From Chitinophagaceae bacterium 26-R-25 (lineage in GTDB: Bacteria > Bacteroidota > Bacteroidia > Chitinophagales > Chitinophagaceae), in assembly GCA_029906195.1 (NCBI GenBank), contig JARWSJ010000001.1:2728001-2792000 (forward strand): a DNA stretch of 64,000 nucleotides. Direction: 5' to 3'. The notes under the pieces are model-generated. The model saw only the letters and a program-made list of their open reading frames with translations, was not told the origin of the DNA and made no database searches. Positions 8,901-19,224 of the stretch are shown here, piece after piece. The translations under genes and the position numbers were made by a program. Position 1 is the stretch's first letter, and every line of letters begins with the position of its first letter.

Positions 8901-11816
8901 TTATTTTTTCAGTGTGAGGTTTTGATTGGTGTTTGTATGCACCAATAGGATTGTTGATGAAAAGCCATCTATTAGTGAAAAACCCGCAGTCAATGAATTA
9001 TCATTGTTGGTAATAGTGGCATTATTGGGATTGTCGATCACCTTCCATGTTCCGTTTAATTGAATATTGACATCATACCTAGCAGATCGCCAGCCATTAA
9101 CGGCATCATCCACGGCATTAAGATCCGGATTATTAATCGTTATGATAAGACTATCATTCTTTTCTTTCACTCCCACCAATGCTTTTCCTGAAATACTTTT
9201 AATGTAACCCATATTCACGTTATTGTTCGCGCTGAAAAAAACATAACTCGTCAAATTTTCCGGAATGTATTTTACCGCATGTAAAGAATCAGTTTGACTT
9301 AACACCTCAAACAATTTACCACTTGCTATATTGTCCGCAATTTTTTTCATTTGTTTAGGAGCAGTTCCGGGCACTACCACAAAACGATAGCTTGCATTTA
9401 AAGGTGATGTGCCGTGATCAATGTAAGCCTTGCTAAAATTACTCGTAGACGAAAGTGAGCCTGTTAACGATGTTTCTTCAGGAGTTGTTTGCTGTCCGCG
9501 CTCTACAATTACATTACCCGATCCTTTCGGAATATAAAACCCAGTCGTTTGTCCATTTACCAGCCAAACTCCCTTGCTTGCCGCCGATAATACTTTTGTA
9601 TAATTGCCGTTACTAATTGCTTGGGCACTATTCACATAAACAGCTGGATTTGCAGAGGCAGACACCGCCTGGAACAAGTTCGTTGCCGTAGTATCTGTCG
9701 CATTTGTAGAGCTGATCCCACTGCCTAAGCAAACAAGGAGGTTGTTGAATGAAAAAACAGACTTATGAAATTTTAAATTGTTTGGCGTATAATTTTTTCC
9801 GGCCCTTTCTTTAAAATCCATTGCAAAAATTCCATTGTTACCAAGTGATAATGCCCCTGCAAAACTATTTTGATTGAATTCATCTGCCCTTCCCTGCTTT
9901 GCCTGTAATTCGGCAAATGGAATATGTACAGTTGTGGTTCCCGGCGCAACGTTCCAATCCCAGCCATTGCCACCAATTGCGGGGTAACCGGAAGCAGTTG
10001 AGTCGCCGTCGTACAGTACTTCCAGTGCGCCATAACTCTGATAACGGCCATAGCGATTCTCCTGAACATAAATTTCAGCCCCCCATAATTTATTGGTAAA
10101 CCCTTTCATTACAGCTGTCCAATTATTCTTATGTGTCACACCCGTCTGCGCGTAATTGAATTGATAAAAACCATCATAGTCGCCTTTTGCCTGTGGATAC
10201 TTATTTGTTTTAAAAATATAATTGTACAATGCTGCCAAATCCGTATCATAAGGCTTCCCTTCTATATCGCCGCCAACTTCGGCAAGCTTTTCTAAAGAAT
10301 TGCCAGTTAACGTGAACCCACAAAATGGATTTCTGCCAGTTAAAGAGTTTGCCAACAGAACTCCTTTTGATGATTGCAGAAAAAGGGCCTTGAATGCTAG
10401 GGCAATATTTCTAAAGGCTTTTGGCGTAATACTGTAAGAGGTTCCTTTCAGTGAATACATTCTATCGACATAGACTGGTAAAGCATAACAATAACCAATA
10501 TAATGCGTTTCATGATGAAAATAACAGCCATCGGTTTTCATACCATCCTGCTTGCCTGGTGCGGGCTCCGAAAACAAACTCAAATAACGGGAAGCACATT
10601 TCAGATCCCTCACCCATTCATTCGTAGAATGTGTCAATGCAGTTAATTCAAACAAAAAGTTCGACCGCAAAAACATATAGTCTATGCTACGATCAGGATC
10701 AATTATGTTTTTATAAATCTTGTTATATCCAATATGCCATTTCAGCATTTTAATTACTTCTGCTTTCATATCGGGGGGATACAACTGCATACTCTCCAGA
10801 AATCCAACCGGAAAGGTACGGGTGGAGGTATAATGCCCAAGGTGTAGAAAAAGTCTTCCACCCTCTGCCAAACCCTGATCCAATAAATACGCTGTAAAAT
10901 CCAGCAATTTGTTTTTCGCATCTTCATCGCCGTCATGAATGGCTGCTTCTGCCAGGTAAGCACAATATTGCGACACCTGCACGAGTGTATCTTCATCTTC
11001 AAGGTCAAAGAAAAGTTGTCCCCTGCCAGAAATGGTGCCATCTGCATTGCTGCGAATGGCACAAGCTTCCACAAATTTTTTTGCGGCAACAAGCTTTGCA
11101 GATTCTACTTTCGGTATATTGCGGACATAATATAAAGCCACAGCTTGCGCATCTAAAAGTTCTTTTGCAGTAGCGGGGCCTGCTTCTATATCCGGCGCGA
11201 GCAAAAAGTCCTTTAGTAAGTCTACATGCCCGGTAAAATGGCGTAAATCCAGCTTCATATGTGGTCCAGGCACACGGTCTTTTATATCACCAACCATCCT
11301 GAATGCATCTAAATACAAAGTCGACTTGGTAGCCGGGTTTTCGGGTTTGTACACAATCTCCATTTTATCCAAAGCAAAACCAGGAAGCTCTCTCCCATTG
11401 TTGTAATCGAAGCGGTAACTGCGATGGTAATCTCTCCATCCTTTATAATTCAGTAGCATGTGGCCCTCCCTTTTCAGTGTGCCATCTTTGTCGTAGAACC
11501 TGAACACAAGCGTATCGTTGGTTACCTGTTTGCTATAGATAAAAAACTGGGCAGAACTTGCCTTAACATCACCGGTTTCATTGCCGGAAATACCAAGGTC
11601 CCGGGCAGCTAATACAACGCCCTTTGTTACCTGCCATTTAAGGCTGTTTGTACCATCTTTCGCGTGCTCGGCACTAAGGCTGAGCGAATCACCGGAGCTG
11701 GAAAAATTAGCAGGTATGTTTGTGTTGAAATCATAGAGCTTCTGTTGGCCAAAACTAAGCAGGCAGATAGCAACCGCAAATGTTGTTAACAAAGCATATT
11801 TCATTTGTATGGTCAT
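8901..11816 (-). CDS. PL8-family lyase, chondroitinase-like architecture
   Basis: A 971-residue protein. Met5 (MKYALLTTFAVAICLLSFGQ) may be the true start and opens a signal peptide. Residues about 26-176 form a beta-sandwich like the N-terminal domain of chondroitinase ABC-type lyases (GWRDYHRSYRFDY, then STLYLDAFRMVGD). The (alpha/alpha) catalytic part follows with His435, Tyr442/Tyr444 and Arg495 in NSLTGRNPF, and the supersandwich domain has NRYGRYQSYGALEVLY and WDWNVAPGTTTV. It lacks the extra modules and T9SS tail of the lyase at 2400-7196, so it is probably periplasmic while the other acts outside. It lies 17 bp from the fucosidase gene in an operon. The PL8 class is well supported; chondroitin specificity is not proven. 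Confidence 0.87.
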   Translation of the reverse strand: MTIQMKYALLTTFAVAICLLSFGQQKLYDFNTNIPANFSSSGDSLSLSAEHAKDGTNSLKWQVTKGVVLAARDLGISGNETGDVKASSAQFFIYSKQVTNDTLVFRFYDKDGTLKREGHMLLNYKGWRDYHRSYRFDYNNGRELPGFALDKMEIVYKPENPATKSTLYLDAFRMVGDIKDRVPGPHMKLDLRHFTGHVDLLKDFLLAPDIEAGPATAKELLDAQAVALYYVRNIPKVESAKLVAAKKFVEACAIRSNADGTISGRGQLFFDLEDEDTLVQVSQYCAYLAEAAIHDGDEDAKNKLLDFTAYLLDQGLAEGGRLFLHLGHYTSTRTFPVGFLESMQLYPPDMKAEVIKMLKWHIGYNKIYKNIIDPDRSIDYMFLRSNFLFELTALTHSTNEWVRDLKCASRYLSLFSEPAPGKQDGMKTDGCYFHHETHYIGYCYALPVYVDRMYSLKGTSYSITPKAFRNIALAFKALFLQSSKGVLLANSLTGRNPFCGFTLTGNSLEKLAEVGGDIEGKPYDTDLAALYNYIFKTNKYPQAKGDYDGFYQFNYAQTGVTHKNNWTAVMKGFTNKLWGAEIYVQENRYGRYQSYGALEVLYDGDSTASGYPAIGGNGWDWNVAPGTTTVHIPFAELQAKQGRADEFNQNSFAGALSLGNNGIFAMDFKERAGKNYTPNNLKFHKSVFSFNNLLVCLGSGISSTNATDTTATNLFQAVSASANPAVYVNSAQAISNGNYTKVLSAASKGVWLVNGQTTGFYIPKGSGNVIVERGQQTTPEETSLTGSLSSTSNFSKAYIDHGTSPLNASYRFVVVPGTAPKQMKKIADNIASGKLFEVLSQTDSLHAVKYIPENLTSYVFFSANNNVNMGYIKSISGKALVGVKEKNDSLIITINNPDLNAVDDAVNGWRSARYDVNIQLNGTWKVIDNPNNATITNNDNSLTAGFSLIDGFSSTILLVHTNTNQNLTLKK

Positions 11817-11833
11817 AGGAACTTATATTACAA

Positions 11834-13366
11834 TTATTTTAATTGCACTTCAATTACGTCTGGCAGTTTAGAACGGATACCTGCAGGCACTTCAATCGTC
11901 AACTTACCCTTTTCAACGAGATAACTTAGATTCTTTTTGCTCGCCAAAAGCCGCACGGCTTTGATGGTTTTATCAGTGCTGAAAACCACCATCTCGTCGC
12001 CAACAGGTATTTTTTCACCTGGTGCCAGCAAAAACAGGTACCGGTAATTTTGAGTTTGTGTAGCCGGTACAGAAGCATACTCAGTGGAATCAATTGCATG
12101 CGCACCATTAACCGAAGCGCCGTTTATTTTCATCCAACCTGCAATTTCTGTTAAGCTTTTGTACATACCGGGTGAGAGCACACCGTTCTTATCGGGCCCG
12201 TAATTCAATAACATATTCATGTTGTAAGCCTTCGACTTGACCAGATAATTGAGCACATGACCAGAAGATTTCAACGATGCTGGTGTATACCCCCAACCAT
12301 TGGTAGCAATAGTGGTGCAAAACTCGGCCCATCCATCTTGTTTAACTGTGGGAAAATTTTTATCACTTTCAAATGTTTTGTAATCGCCGTAACCAAAGAG
12401 CCTTGGGCTCACAATAATGCCTGGCTGCAATTCCCTCACTCTTTCCATTGTAATACAGTCTTTCCATGCCAGGTGCCCTTTGGGGATGATGGGCACTCCA
12501 TCTGTGTCGAACCATATCATATCAATCTTGCCATAGCTGGTCAGCAGTTCTTCTACCTGCCCTTTCACATAAGCTGCTACCTTGCGATAGTGCATCATGC
12601 TATCCTCAGCTGAGAGCACATTGGTTCGCGGTTGTAAGTTTCTATCAAGCACCGGAATATTTGGATATCTTTTGGCTAGGCCATAGTACATGAAATTTTG
12701 AAAATCGGGATCAAAGTGCCAGTCGGGTGGAGAAAAATACAGCCCGACTTTTAAGCCATATTTTCTGCAAGCCGTTACGAACTCCTTTACAAAATCGCGA
12801 CTTCCTAAATAACTCTTTGTATTAAAATCACCGTAACCACTTGGCCACATTGCAAAACCATCATGATGCTTAGCTGTAAAAACAGCGTACGTCATGCCCG
12901 CATCTCTGGCAGCCTTTATTATTTTATCAGCATCGAAATTTTTAGGACCAAAATATTTTGCTAGCGCAAAATATTCGTTCGGCGTAATGCAATTGCCGCC
13001 TGCTTCACATTCATGCCCAGCAAAATAATTTCCGGAATCCATAATCTTTTTTACGGTAACAGAGTCAAGTCTGTCGCTGGCGGGCCTCCATCCTATTTGT
13101 GTGCCTGCCATCATCGGCCACGACAAATCAATTTGCTTTACAGAGGCTATGCTCCAGTGAATAAACATCCCGAACCCGGCTTTAGGGTACCACTGCGCAT
13201 CAGGATGATTGGTATGCTGGTACAGAGCAATATTGGACTCTCCAAAAACGGGAGCTGGCACCAGCTTTACACTATCCGCTTTTTTTGCTTGCGTAAATGC
13301 ATAGTGATAACCGGCACTTAAAAAAGTACAGGCGATCAATTTTACAAGTGCAATTCTTTGTTTCAT
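11834..13366 (-). CDS. Alpha-L-fucosidase, GH29
   Basis: A 510-residue secreted enzyme with a signal sequence ending about residue 26. GH29 hallmarks in order: FGMFIHW (65-71), AKHHDGFAMW (165-174), GLYFSPPDWH (208-217) and IDMIWFDTDG (281-290), where Asp287 is the expected nucleophile. C-terminal residues after about 400 form a beta-sandwich. GH29 enzymes release terminal alpha-L-fucose by a retaining mechanism. It lies 71 bp downstream of the DUF5703 glycosidase and 17 bp upstream of the lyase, so fucose removal is co-expressed with uronate cleavage. Confidence 0.93.
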   Translation of the reverse strand: MKQRIALVKLIACTFLSAGYHYAFTQAKKADSVKLVPAPVFGESNIALYQHTNHPDAQWYPKAGFGMFIHWSIASVKQIDLSWPMMAGTQIGWRPASDRLDSVTVKKIMDSGNYFAGHECEAGGNCITPNEYFALAKYFGPKNFDADKIIKAARDAGMTYAVFTAKHHDGFAMWPSGYGDFNTKSYLGSRDFVKEFVTACRKYGLKVGLYFSPPDWHFDPDFQNFMYYGLAKRYPNIPVLDRNLQPRTNVLSAEDSMMHYRKVAAYVKGQVEELLTSYGKIDMIWFDTDGVPIIPKGHLAWKDCITMERVRELQPGIIVSPRLFGYGDYKTFESDKNFPTVKQDGWAEFCTTIATNGWGYTPASLKSSGHVLNYLVKSKAYNMNMLLNYGPDKNGVLSPGMYKSLTEIAGWMKINGASVNGAHAIDSTEYASVPATQTQNYRYLFLLAPGEKIPVGDEMVVFSTDKTIKAVRLLASKKNLSYLVEKGKLTIEVPAGIRSKLPDVIEVQLK

Positions 13367-13437
13367 TTTTTGAGTTTAAAAGGATATTATTTATTCTGTG
13401 TAGTTGTTGTTTTTTCACAAGAAAATCAAACCCTCAT

Positions 13438-15768
13438 TTACCGGAATCCAGCGTCAACTATCACATCCTTTTCGCGGGATTTTGGACTCACATTCAGTGA
13501 AACAATCTTCCCATTACGCACAGTCGCTTCAACGATCGTTTGCTGTGGGGCACAAAGTTTAAAATCCACATCCCATTCTTTTGGCCATGCCGGCAACAAA
13601 TAAATTTTACCATCACCATACGGGTCGGCAGCCATCAGCATTTCCTGCACTCCGACAATACCCGAACCTCCCCAGTTATGATCAGGCAGCCAATCGTGAC
13701 CAGGCCCGAAGAATGCAGGAAAACGAGCTTGTGGTGCAATCATATTTGACAACTTGTACGTAGCTCTTTTCTGTGCGGAGTCGGGCCATCCTAAAGCAGC
13801 CATATTGACAACGTTTGCCATCCATGAATAATCCTGTTTGCAGAATTTAGCCCTGTTATCAGATATCGTCAGCCACGTATTCCTGGCAAGAGAAAGCGTC
13901 GCCGGTTTTGTTACGCCCACCATGCGGTAGGGCCAATAAGCATACATTTCAATGGGCTCCGACAAATTGTATTCCTTTTCCCAGGTCGCCGCAGGCAGAA
14001 GTGATTGTGTACCATTCCTGACACCTTCTGGTAAAGGAGGCAATGAAGCTCGTACACGAAGTAATTCTTTTTTGTCTGCAGCATTGACTTCATCAAGGGT
14101 AAGCAAAGCATCTGTTATACGAGTAAGGCCGCTTACTACTTCAATGGGATTGGTGGCGCCGCCGGCAAATTCCAGTCCACATGCAGGATAAATAACAAGT
14201 TTCCCGCTATCATTTAATTCCTGTCCAGTTCGGCTTCTATACTGCTTTCTATAAAAACTATCATAAAAAAACACCACACCTTCAAGCCAGTCCAAATCGC
14301 CTTTAATAGGAATGCCCAATTGACTATGTGCCTGCAAAGCCATCCAGGCATGTTCAATCATCATAGAGAAATGGTACTTCAAATGCGGAAGGTTGGTCAA
14401 ACCATCTGGTCGCGGAGCAACCCCCGAACTACATAAGCCCCATATATCAAGTGGCTCGGGGTAAACTACACCACCAGCGTTATTTGTTCTCGCACGTGCA
14501 GCTGCAGTTTTGGAACGATTACGGTAAAACGACAGAGAGGGCGATAACAAATCGATATCACCATTTGCAATTGCGGGCCAACCAAGCCAACGCTGATTTT
14601 GCGACATGAAAGAGCAATACATCCATCTCCGAAAATCAGGCGTGCTTTCTCCTTTTTGATAAATGGGCAATGCATCGTTGTTGTTACCTGTAATTCCACC
14701 AGGGATATTGTCTACTGTAAATATTCCCCCATTGAAAAGCAATGGCAGTTCGCCTTCTCTGTTGCATGCCAGCATATATCGAAACAGCTGATAATTGCGA
14801 CCAATAGCAAAAGCTGTATCATCTAAGGATTTATCAGCATTAATAAATACATGCGAACGATTCCAAAACTCTTTCCAGTACTTCAATTCGTGCTCTTTCG
14901 CCTTTTTTCGATTTGTCTCTGATAATAACGAACTTGCCTGCCTTTCCCATTGTTTTGTATCGGCAAAAAGGCTTCCGCCCAAATGCACCGTCACAACATG
15001 CTTCTTACTTTTAGTATTTGTATATAACCATGCTTTGCCCTTCCAGTTTTGCCATTGCACCTCTTCAGTTGATGGCATTCCGACAGCATTATCAAAACAC
15101 AGTACTCCTCCAAAAATTCTTTTTGTGGTGGCATCGTAAACAGCATCTGCTGGAATGCCTTGAGAGCTGCCTTTCTTTATAATGTCGACAGAAAAATCTT
15201 CATTCCTGTGATAAAAGAGCAAAGTGTTTTTCAGTGATTTAATAGAGTCAGCACTAACATTGGTAATGCGACCCATGTCTAAACGCAAACTGTCCTTTTG
15301 TTTTTCACGCCAACTTCCATATGCCACTTTCATTATAACAGGTTGTTTTGCCAATGCCTCGTAGATCAATGTTTCCCCCGCAAACCACAGGGACATGTTG
15401 AAATCGCCCTGCGAAATTTGAATAGTACCGGTTGCAATATCAAGAGTTTGTTTGAAACCAGATCCACCAAGAGTAATCCCCCGCGGTGTTATGCGAAGGC
15501 AACCAAGTTTTAAAAGCCTGCCCTGCTCATCATAGGCACCATTGTGTGAAAGATAAATCCATACCGAACTATCCTGCACCCATACATTTGCACCGGCCCC
15601 TTTTCTCCCGGATAAAGGCATGGAACCTAAAGCATCTTTCGAAGGTGTTTCCCAAACAATGTTATATGATTTCGGAAGTACACTTTGTGATTTTAATTGA
15701 GCGCAAAAACAATTGAATAAAATAATTGCAATAAATTGAACCCTTACAAAAAAACCTCCCATACACAT
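13438..15768 (-). CDS. DUF5703-type GH95-like secreted glycosidase
   Basis: A 776-residue protein with a signal peptide (hydrophobic VQFIAIILFNCFCAQLKSQ). It opens with VWETPSKDALGSMPLSGRKG and NVWVQDSSVWIYLSHNGAYDE, the N-terminal pattern of DUF5703 proteins. A long (alpha/alpha)6-type region from about 300 includes FNGGIFTVD and W-rich loops (RRWMYCSFMSQNQRWLGWP). The C-terminal beta region has LLPAWPKEWDVDFKL, typical of GH95-like proteins. GH95 includes alpha-L-fucosidases and alpha-L-galactosidases; the DUF5703 branch has no activity I can state. It is the first gene of the operon that also carries GH29, PL8 and the esterase. The 235-bp upstream gap holds the terminator of the preceding unit and presumably the promoter. 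Confidence 0.75.
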   Translation of the reverse strand: MCMGGFFVRVQFIAIILFNCFCAQLKSQSVLPKSYNIVWETPSKDALGSMPLSGRKGAGANVWVQDSSVWIYLSHNGAYDEQGRLLKLGCLRITPRGITLGGSGFKQTLDIATGTIQISQGDFNMSLWFAGETLIYEALAKQPVIMKVAYGSWREKQKDSLRLDMGRITNVSADSIKSLKNTLLFYHRNEDFSVDIIKKGSSQGIPADAVYDATTKRIFGGVLCFDNAVGMPSTEEVQWQNWKGKAWLYTNTKSKKHVVTVHLGGSLFADTKQWERQASSLLSETNRKKAKEHELKYWKEFWNRSHVFINADKSLDDTAFAIGRNYQLFRYMLACNREGELPLLFNGGIFTVDNIPGGITGNNNDALPIYQKGESTPDFRRWMYCSFMSQNQRWLGWPAIANGDIDLLSPSLSFYRNRSKTAAARARTNNAGGVVYPEPLDIWGLCSSGVAPRPDGLTNLPHLKYHFSMMIEHAWMALQAHSQLGIPIKGDLDWLEGVVFFYDSFYRKQYRSRTGQELNDSGKLVIYPACGLEFAGGATNPIEVVSGLTRITDALLTLDEVNAADKKELLRVRASLPPLPEGVRNGTQSLLPAATWEKEYNLSEPIEMYAYWPYRMVGVTKPATLSLARNTWLTISDNRAKFCKQDYSWMANVVNMAALGWPDSAQKRATYKLSNMIAPQARFPAFFGPGHDWLPDHNWGGSGIVGVQEMLMAADPYGDGKIYLLPAWPKEWDVDFKLCAPQQTIVEATVRNGKIVSLNVSPKSREKDVIVDAGFR

Positions 15769-15891
15769 TTTTTTAGTTTAGCAGCAAAGAAGTGAAATTG
15801 CTATTTAACAACACACATCTGATCATCCAACAGTTTCCACTTATCAAATAAACTTTTAATGGTAGCTATCTCGTTACAATAAAAAAACAAG

Positions 15892-15928
15892 AAAGGCAAA
15901 CCGCACTTTCATGCACTGGTTTGCCTTT
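15892..15928 (-). terminator. Terminator after the SusC/SusD/DUF5017 operon
   Basis: Perfect 11-bp stem (AAAGGCAAACC / GGTTTGCCTTT) with a 15-base loop, followed on the minus strand by a T-rich stretch (CTTGTTTTTTTA). It lies about 75 bp beyond the stop of the DUF5017 gene. Confidence 0.85.
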
Positions 15929-16003
15929 GCACAATACCTAACTACGATATAAAACAAAACCAGAAGCCAAACAATACAACTGCCTTGACCATATTATTTT
16001 TAT

Positions 16004-17029
16004 TTATTTAATAACGATCGGAATCGTTTTCGAAATACTATCTCCAGTATATACAGTAGCGTTGGTTGCTACAAAAGTGGCGTTGTAGGTTTCCTTGTTT
16101 CTATAGATGTATGAATAAGATACAGGATAAGAGGATATATTGGTAACCCCAGACGACACCGCTAAATCAGGCGTTACTTTAGTTAAATCAATACTCCCCA
16201 GCAATGTCCAGGATTCCTCATTGGAAGTAGCTACTGCTGTAGGCTTAGTGTTTGGGACCAATAATCGGGAGGTGTTAATGTTCCAATCAACCGTGCCATA
16301 CTTAAATCCCACCCAACCCGGACTATACGTAGATGCCCCATAATTGACGATTGGCGTTGCATTGGTATTCAAATTGGCCAGGGTATAAACGGAGTTATCG
16401 GCCAGGCTATTAGTGAGGCTGATATTGTTGATGGTCCACTGATTTTGAACAGAGCCTGATTGGCCTGTGTATTTGAAGGCGATATACACCTTTTTACCGC
16501 CCTTTGTAAAATTAGTGAGGTCAATCGTATCGGTAACCGCTGTTGCATTCGTTGCCAGGTTTGCAGGAGTGATATCTGTCCACGTAGCCGTGCCAATATT
16601 AACCAGCGTTGAAGCAGTGTCATAAACCAGCGTCGAATAAGTTATCCCCGAATAAGTATAAGTGCTAACCACCCCCTTAAAATCTGAGGACAACATTACA
16701 TGCAGCGAGTTTGGCTGTGTACCGCCATTTAATTGATTGGTAAAAATAAAGCGGGAGATACCGTCCGCAGATGTACGGTTACGATAATTAAAATTATGTC
16801 CCAATTCGCCGGAATAAAAAGCAATATTGGCCGGATTGCCGGTAAAATAGAAGTTTACTTTAGAACCCAAAGGTGCAAACGAATAGTAGCCGGTATCCTT
16901 TGTAGCATTCATGCTATCAGCCACTGCGCTGAAGGAGCTGATAGGCTTCAAATCCAATACTGCTTTATTACAAGAAGCAGCAAAAATGCCGGCAATGATA
17001 ATCAAAAAAAGATTTTTATATGAAAACAT
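16004..17029 (-). CDS. DUF5017-like surface lipoprotein of a SusCD locus
   Basis: A 341-residue protein with a lipoprotein signal (IIIAGIFAASC, acylated Cys20). The N-terminal domain with VNFYFTGNPANIAFYSGE and NYRNRTSADG resembles DUF5017 proteins, which sit beside SusC/SusD pairs as accessory glycan-binding lipoproteins. A second part (about 190-340) contains WTINNISLTNS and an Ig-like tail. It lies 39 bp downstream of SusD and is the last gene before a terminator. The role is inferred: retention of oligosaccharides at the cell surface. Confidence 0.75.
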   Translation of the reverse strand: MFSYKNLFLIIIAGIFAASCNKAVLDLKPISSFSAVADSMNATKDTGYYSFAPLGSKVNFYFTGNPANIAFYSGELGHNFNYRNRTSADGISRFIFTNQLNGGTQPNSLHVMLSSDFKGVVSTYTYSGITYSTLVYDTASTLVNIGTATWTDITPANLATNATAVTDTIDLTNFTKGGKKVYIAFKYTGQSGSVQNQWTINNISLTNSLADNSVYTLANLNTNATPIVNYGASTYSPGWVGFKYGTVDWNINTSRLLVPNTKPTAVATSNEESWTLLGSIDLTKVTPDLAVSSGVTNISSYPVSYSYIYRNKETYNATFVATNATVYTGDSISKTIPIVIK

Positions 17030-17068
17030 GATGTTCAGTTTTTATGATGATAAATAGGCATGAAACCA

Positions 17069-19213
17069 TTACCAACCGGGATTTTGTTTGATACTTCTGT
17101 TTTGGTTCATTTCCGATGAAGGAATAGGCAGGAACTGGTATTTAACAGGATTATTATACGCCACGTTGCTATATCCAGTTGCTGCCATGGTTTGGTTGAG
17201 TGAGCCTGAAAAGTTGCTGCTGGGCCATGCAAGTATCTGGTTGTTCACATCTGTCATCGTTTGGAAAAATATACCCCAGCGAACCAGGTCACCCTTACGC
17301 AAGCCTTCGTAACAAAGTTCTCTGGCCCTTTCATCTATAATATTCTGAAGGTTAACCGTAGTCAGATCCACATCGGATTTCGTTAGCTGAACACCCTGGG
17401 CCGTTGCAGGCACACCTGCCCACGTAAACACAAGACCTGTGCTGGCAGCAGTAGAAGAACCGCTTGTATGCGTAGGCGGCGTACCGTTAGATGTGCCAGC
17501 TGTAGGCACCGTATATAAATTACCGTTATAATATACCTGCTGATTAGCAGCAAAGGTCGTATTGGCCGTCCATGGGGTACCTAAGGTAATGGTAGTAGTA
17601 CCGCCAGAAAAGCCTAAGCCTCCCGATAAAAGGGTCAAGGCGGTTACCTGACCATCGGCTGCACCTAAAGTGCCCGTTATGGTGGAAGCATAACCCAACC
17701 AATTACCCGTTTTGATATTGCCAACAGTTGTATTGTTTACATTACCAACACTTGCGTTGTTATAGTTATTGATGAACACCTCGACATTACTGGTGTTTTT
17801 GGGCCTGAGATAGCCCGATCCCGGAGTTACCAGGGTTAATGATTTAAGCGGAGCAGTAGAGCCAACCAAACCATAACCCCTTTCCCTAACGGCATTTATG
17901 GCAGCTATGCCTGCAGTCGTACATGTACCGCCATTTACCTGGAGATCGGCTTCGGCAAACATCAGCAATACATCAGAATAACGCAATAGCGGGAAATTGA
18001 TAGCGCTATTGTTTACCGTTTTTTGATTTCCCTGCTCAAATTCCCGTCTCCACTTGGAAGTATTTCGATAATAATTATAGGGTGTACTAGTAAGCGGTGA
18101 CAATGCAACTTTAGATATCATGGGTGAACTGGTTGTATTTACAGTGTAACTGAAGTTTTGAATATTCCAGTCCCTCCTGACATCTGTGCTGTCGTACAGA
18201 TCGTACAATTTTTTGGTCGCAAAAATAAACCCATAAGAAAAGCCTAATGTTTGCTGAACATTATATGTAGAGCCTGGTAGTATGGTGGTGCTGCCAAATG
18301 CAATGCCATTTTGAGACCCAACCAAACCCACCGATTTGATGGTATTAGCATCATTGCCCCAAAAGTCAATTTCCCAGATACTTTCTTTTGTTTCATACAC
18401 ATCGGCCGCCTGGTTAACAAACACCTGGCTGTAGCTTGGATTAAGGCTATGCAAGCCCGAGTTAATCACTTTTTGGCTATAGGTCAGAGAGCTGTCGTAC
18501 ATGGCCTGAGCACCGGTTTTTCCTCCGTTTAAAGGATAACCGGCCATATAGAGATACACGCGGGCCAAAATACCATCTACCGCACTTTTTGACACCTTGC
18601 TTGCGCCTGCCTTAGAGATAGGATATACTTTAGATTCAGCAGCTTTCATATCGGCAACCACCTGGTTATAAACCTCCTGAACCGGCGTTGCAGGCACATT
18701 AAAATTATCGGTTGCTACTGTAGGTTTTAACTTAAGAGGTACAGACCCAAAATTAGACACCAGCAAAAAATGATAATACGCCCTTAAAAACAGGGCCTCG
18801 CCATAAGCCGCCTGCAAATCGGCACTACTGGATGTGGAGCTTGTTTTGGTGGTGTCAAGATTTTGCATAAACACGTTTGCCCGCTCAATGCCTGTGTAGC
18901 AATTTTTCCAAAGGTTATTGACGTTTCCGTTTGTATAGTCATAAAAATAATCCTGAGCTGCAGAGGCAGTCCTGCTTTGACCTCCATAATACGTTTCATC
19001 GGTACACGAAAAAAGACCATTTAAATATTCTCCACTAACGCCATTAAGCGGATTGTAGACGCCGGCCAACGCACTGGTTATATTTGTGCCAATATAGTAC
19101 TGGTCAGGTGACAGAAAGCTTTGTGGTGTGGTATCTAAAAATTTTTTACAAGACGTAAACGAAACCAGCCCAAGGGCTATTATGATATATATATTACGTT
19201 TCATGTGATTCAT
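17069..19213 (-). CDS. SusD/RagB-type lipoprotein with a large inserted domain
   Basis: A 714-residue protein with a lipoprotein signal (LGLVSFTSC). It keeps the SusD pattern: DTTPQSFLSPDQYY, EALFLRAYYHFLLVSNFG (139-156), PLLRYSDVLLMFAEA (408-422), INAVRERG (439-446) and the C-terminal IDERARELCYEGLRKGDLVRWG (626-647). Between the last two blocks lies an insert of about 150 residues (455-606) not expected in SusD. It has GSGY/GGLGF repeats and then a W...V-Y-Y-G-N-L-Y / PTHTSG module. SusD proteins bind glycans and act as the lid of the SusC channel. It lies 11 bp downstream of SusC. Confidence 0.95.
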   Translation of the reverse strand: MNHMKRNIYIIIALGLVSFTSCKKFLDTTPQSFLSPDQYYIGTNITSALAGVYNPLNGVSGEYLNGLFSCTDETYYGGQSRTASAAQDYFYDYTNGNVNNLWKNCYTGIERANVFMQNLDTTKTSSTSSSADLQAAYGEALFLRAYYHFLLVSNFGSVPLKLKPTVATDNFNVPATPVQEVYNQVVADMKAAESKVYPISKAGASKVSKSAVDGILARVYLYMAGYPLNGGKTGAQAMYDSSLTYSQKVINSGLHSLNPSYSQVFVNQAADVYETKESIWEIDFWGNDANTIKSVGLVGSQNGIAFGSTTILPGSTYNVQQTLGFSYGFIFATKKLYDLYDSTDVRRDWNIQNFSYTVNTTSSPMISKVALSPLTSTPYNYYRNTSKWRREFEQGNQKTVNNSAINFPLLRYSDVLLMFAEADLQVNGGTCTTAGIAAINAVRERGYGLVGSTAPLKSLTLVTPGSGYLRPKNTSNVEVFINNYNNASVGNVNNTTVGNIKTGNWLGYASTITGTLGAADGQVTALTLLSGGLGFSGGTTTITLGTPWTANTTFAANQQVYYNGNLYTVPTAGTSNGTPPTHTSGSSTAASTGLVFTWAGVPATAQGVQLTKSDVDLTTVNLQNIIDERARELCYEGLRKGDLVRWGIFFQTMTDVNNQILAWPSSNFSGSLNQTMAATGYSNVAYNNPVKYQFLPIPSSEMNQNRSIKQNPGW

Positions 19214-19224
19214 TTAGTGTTAAG

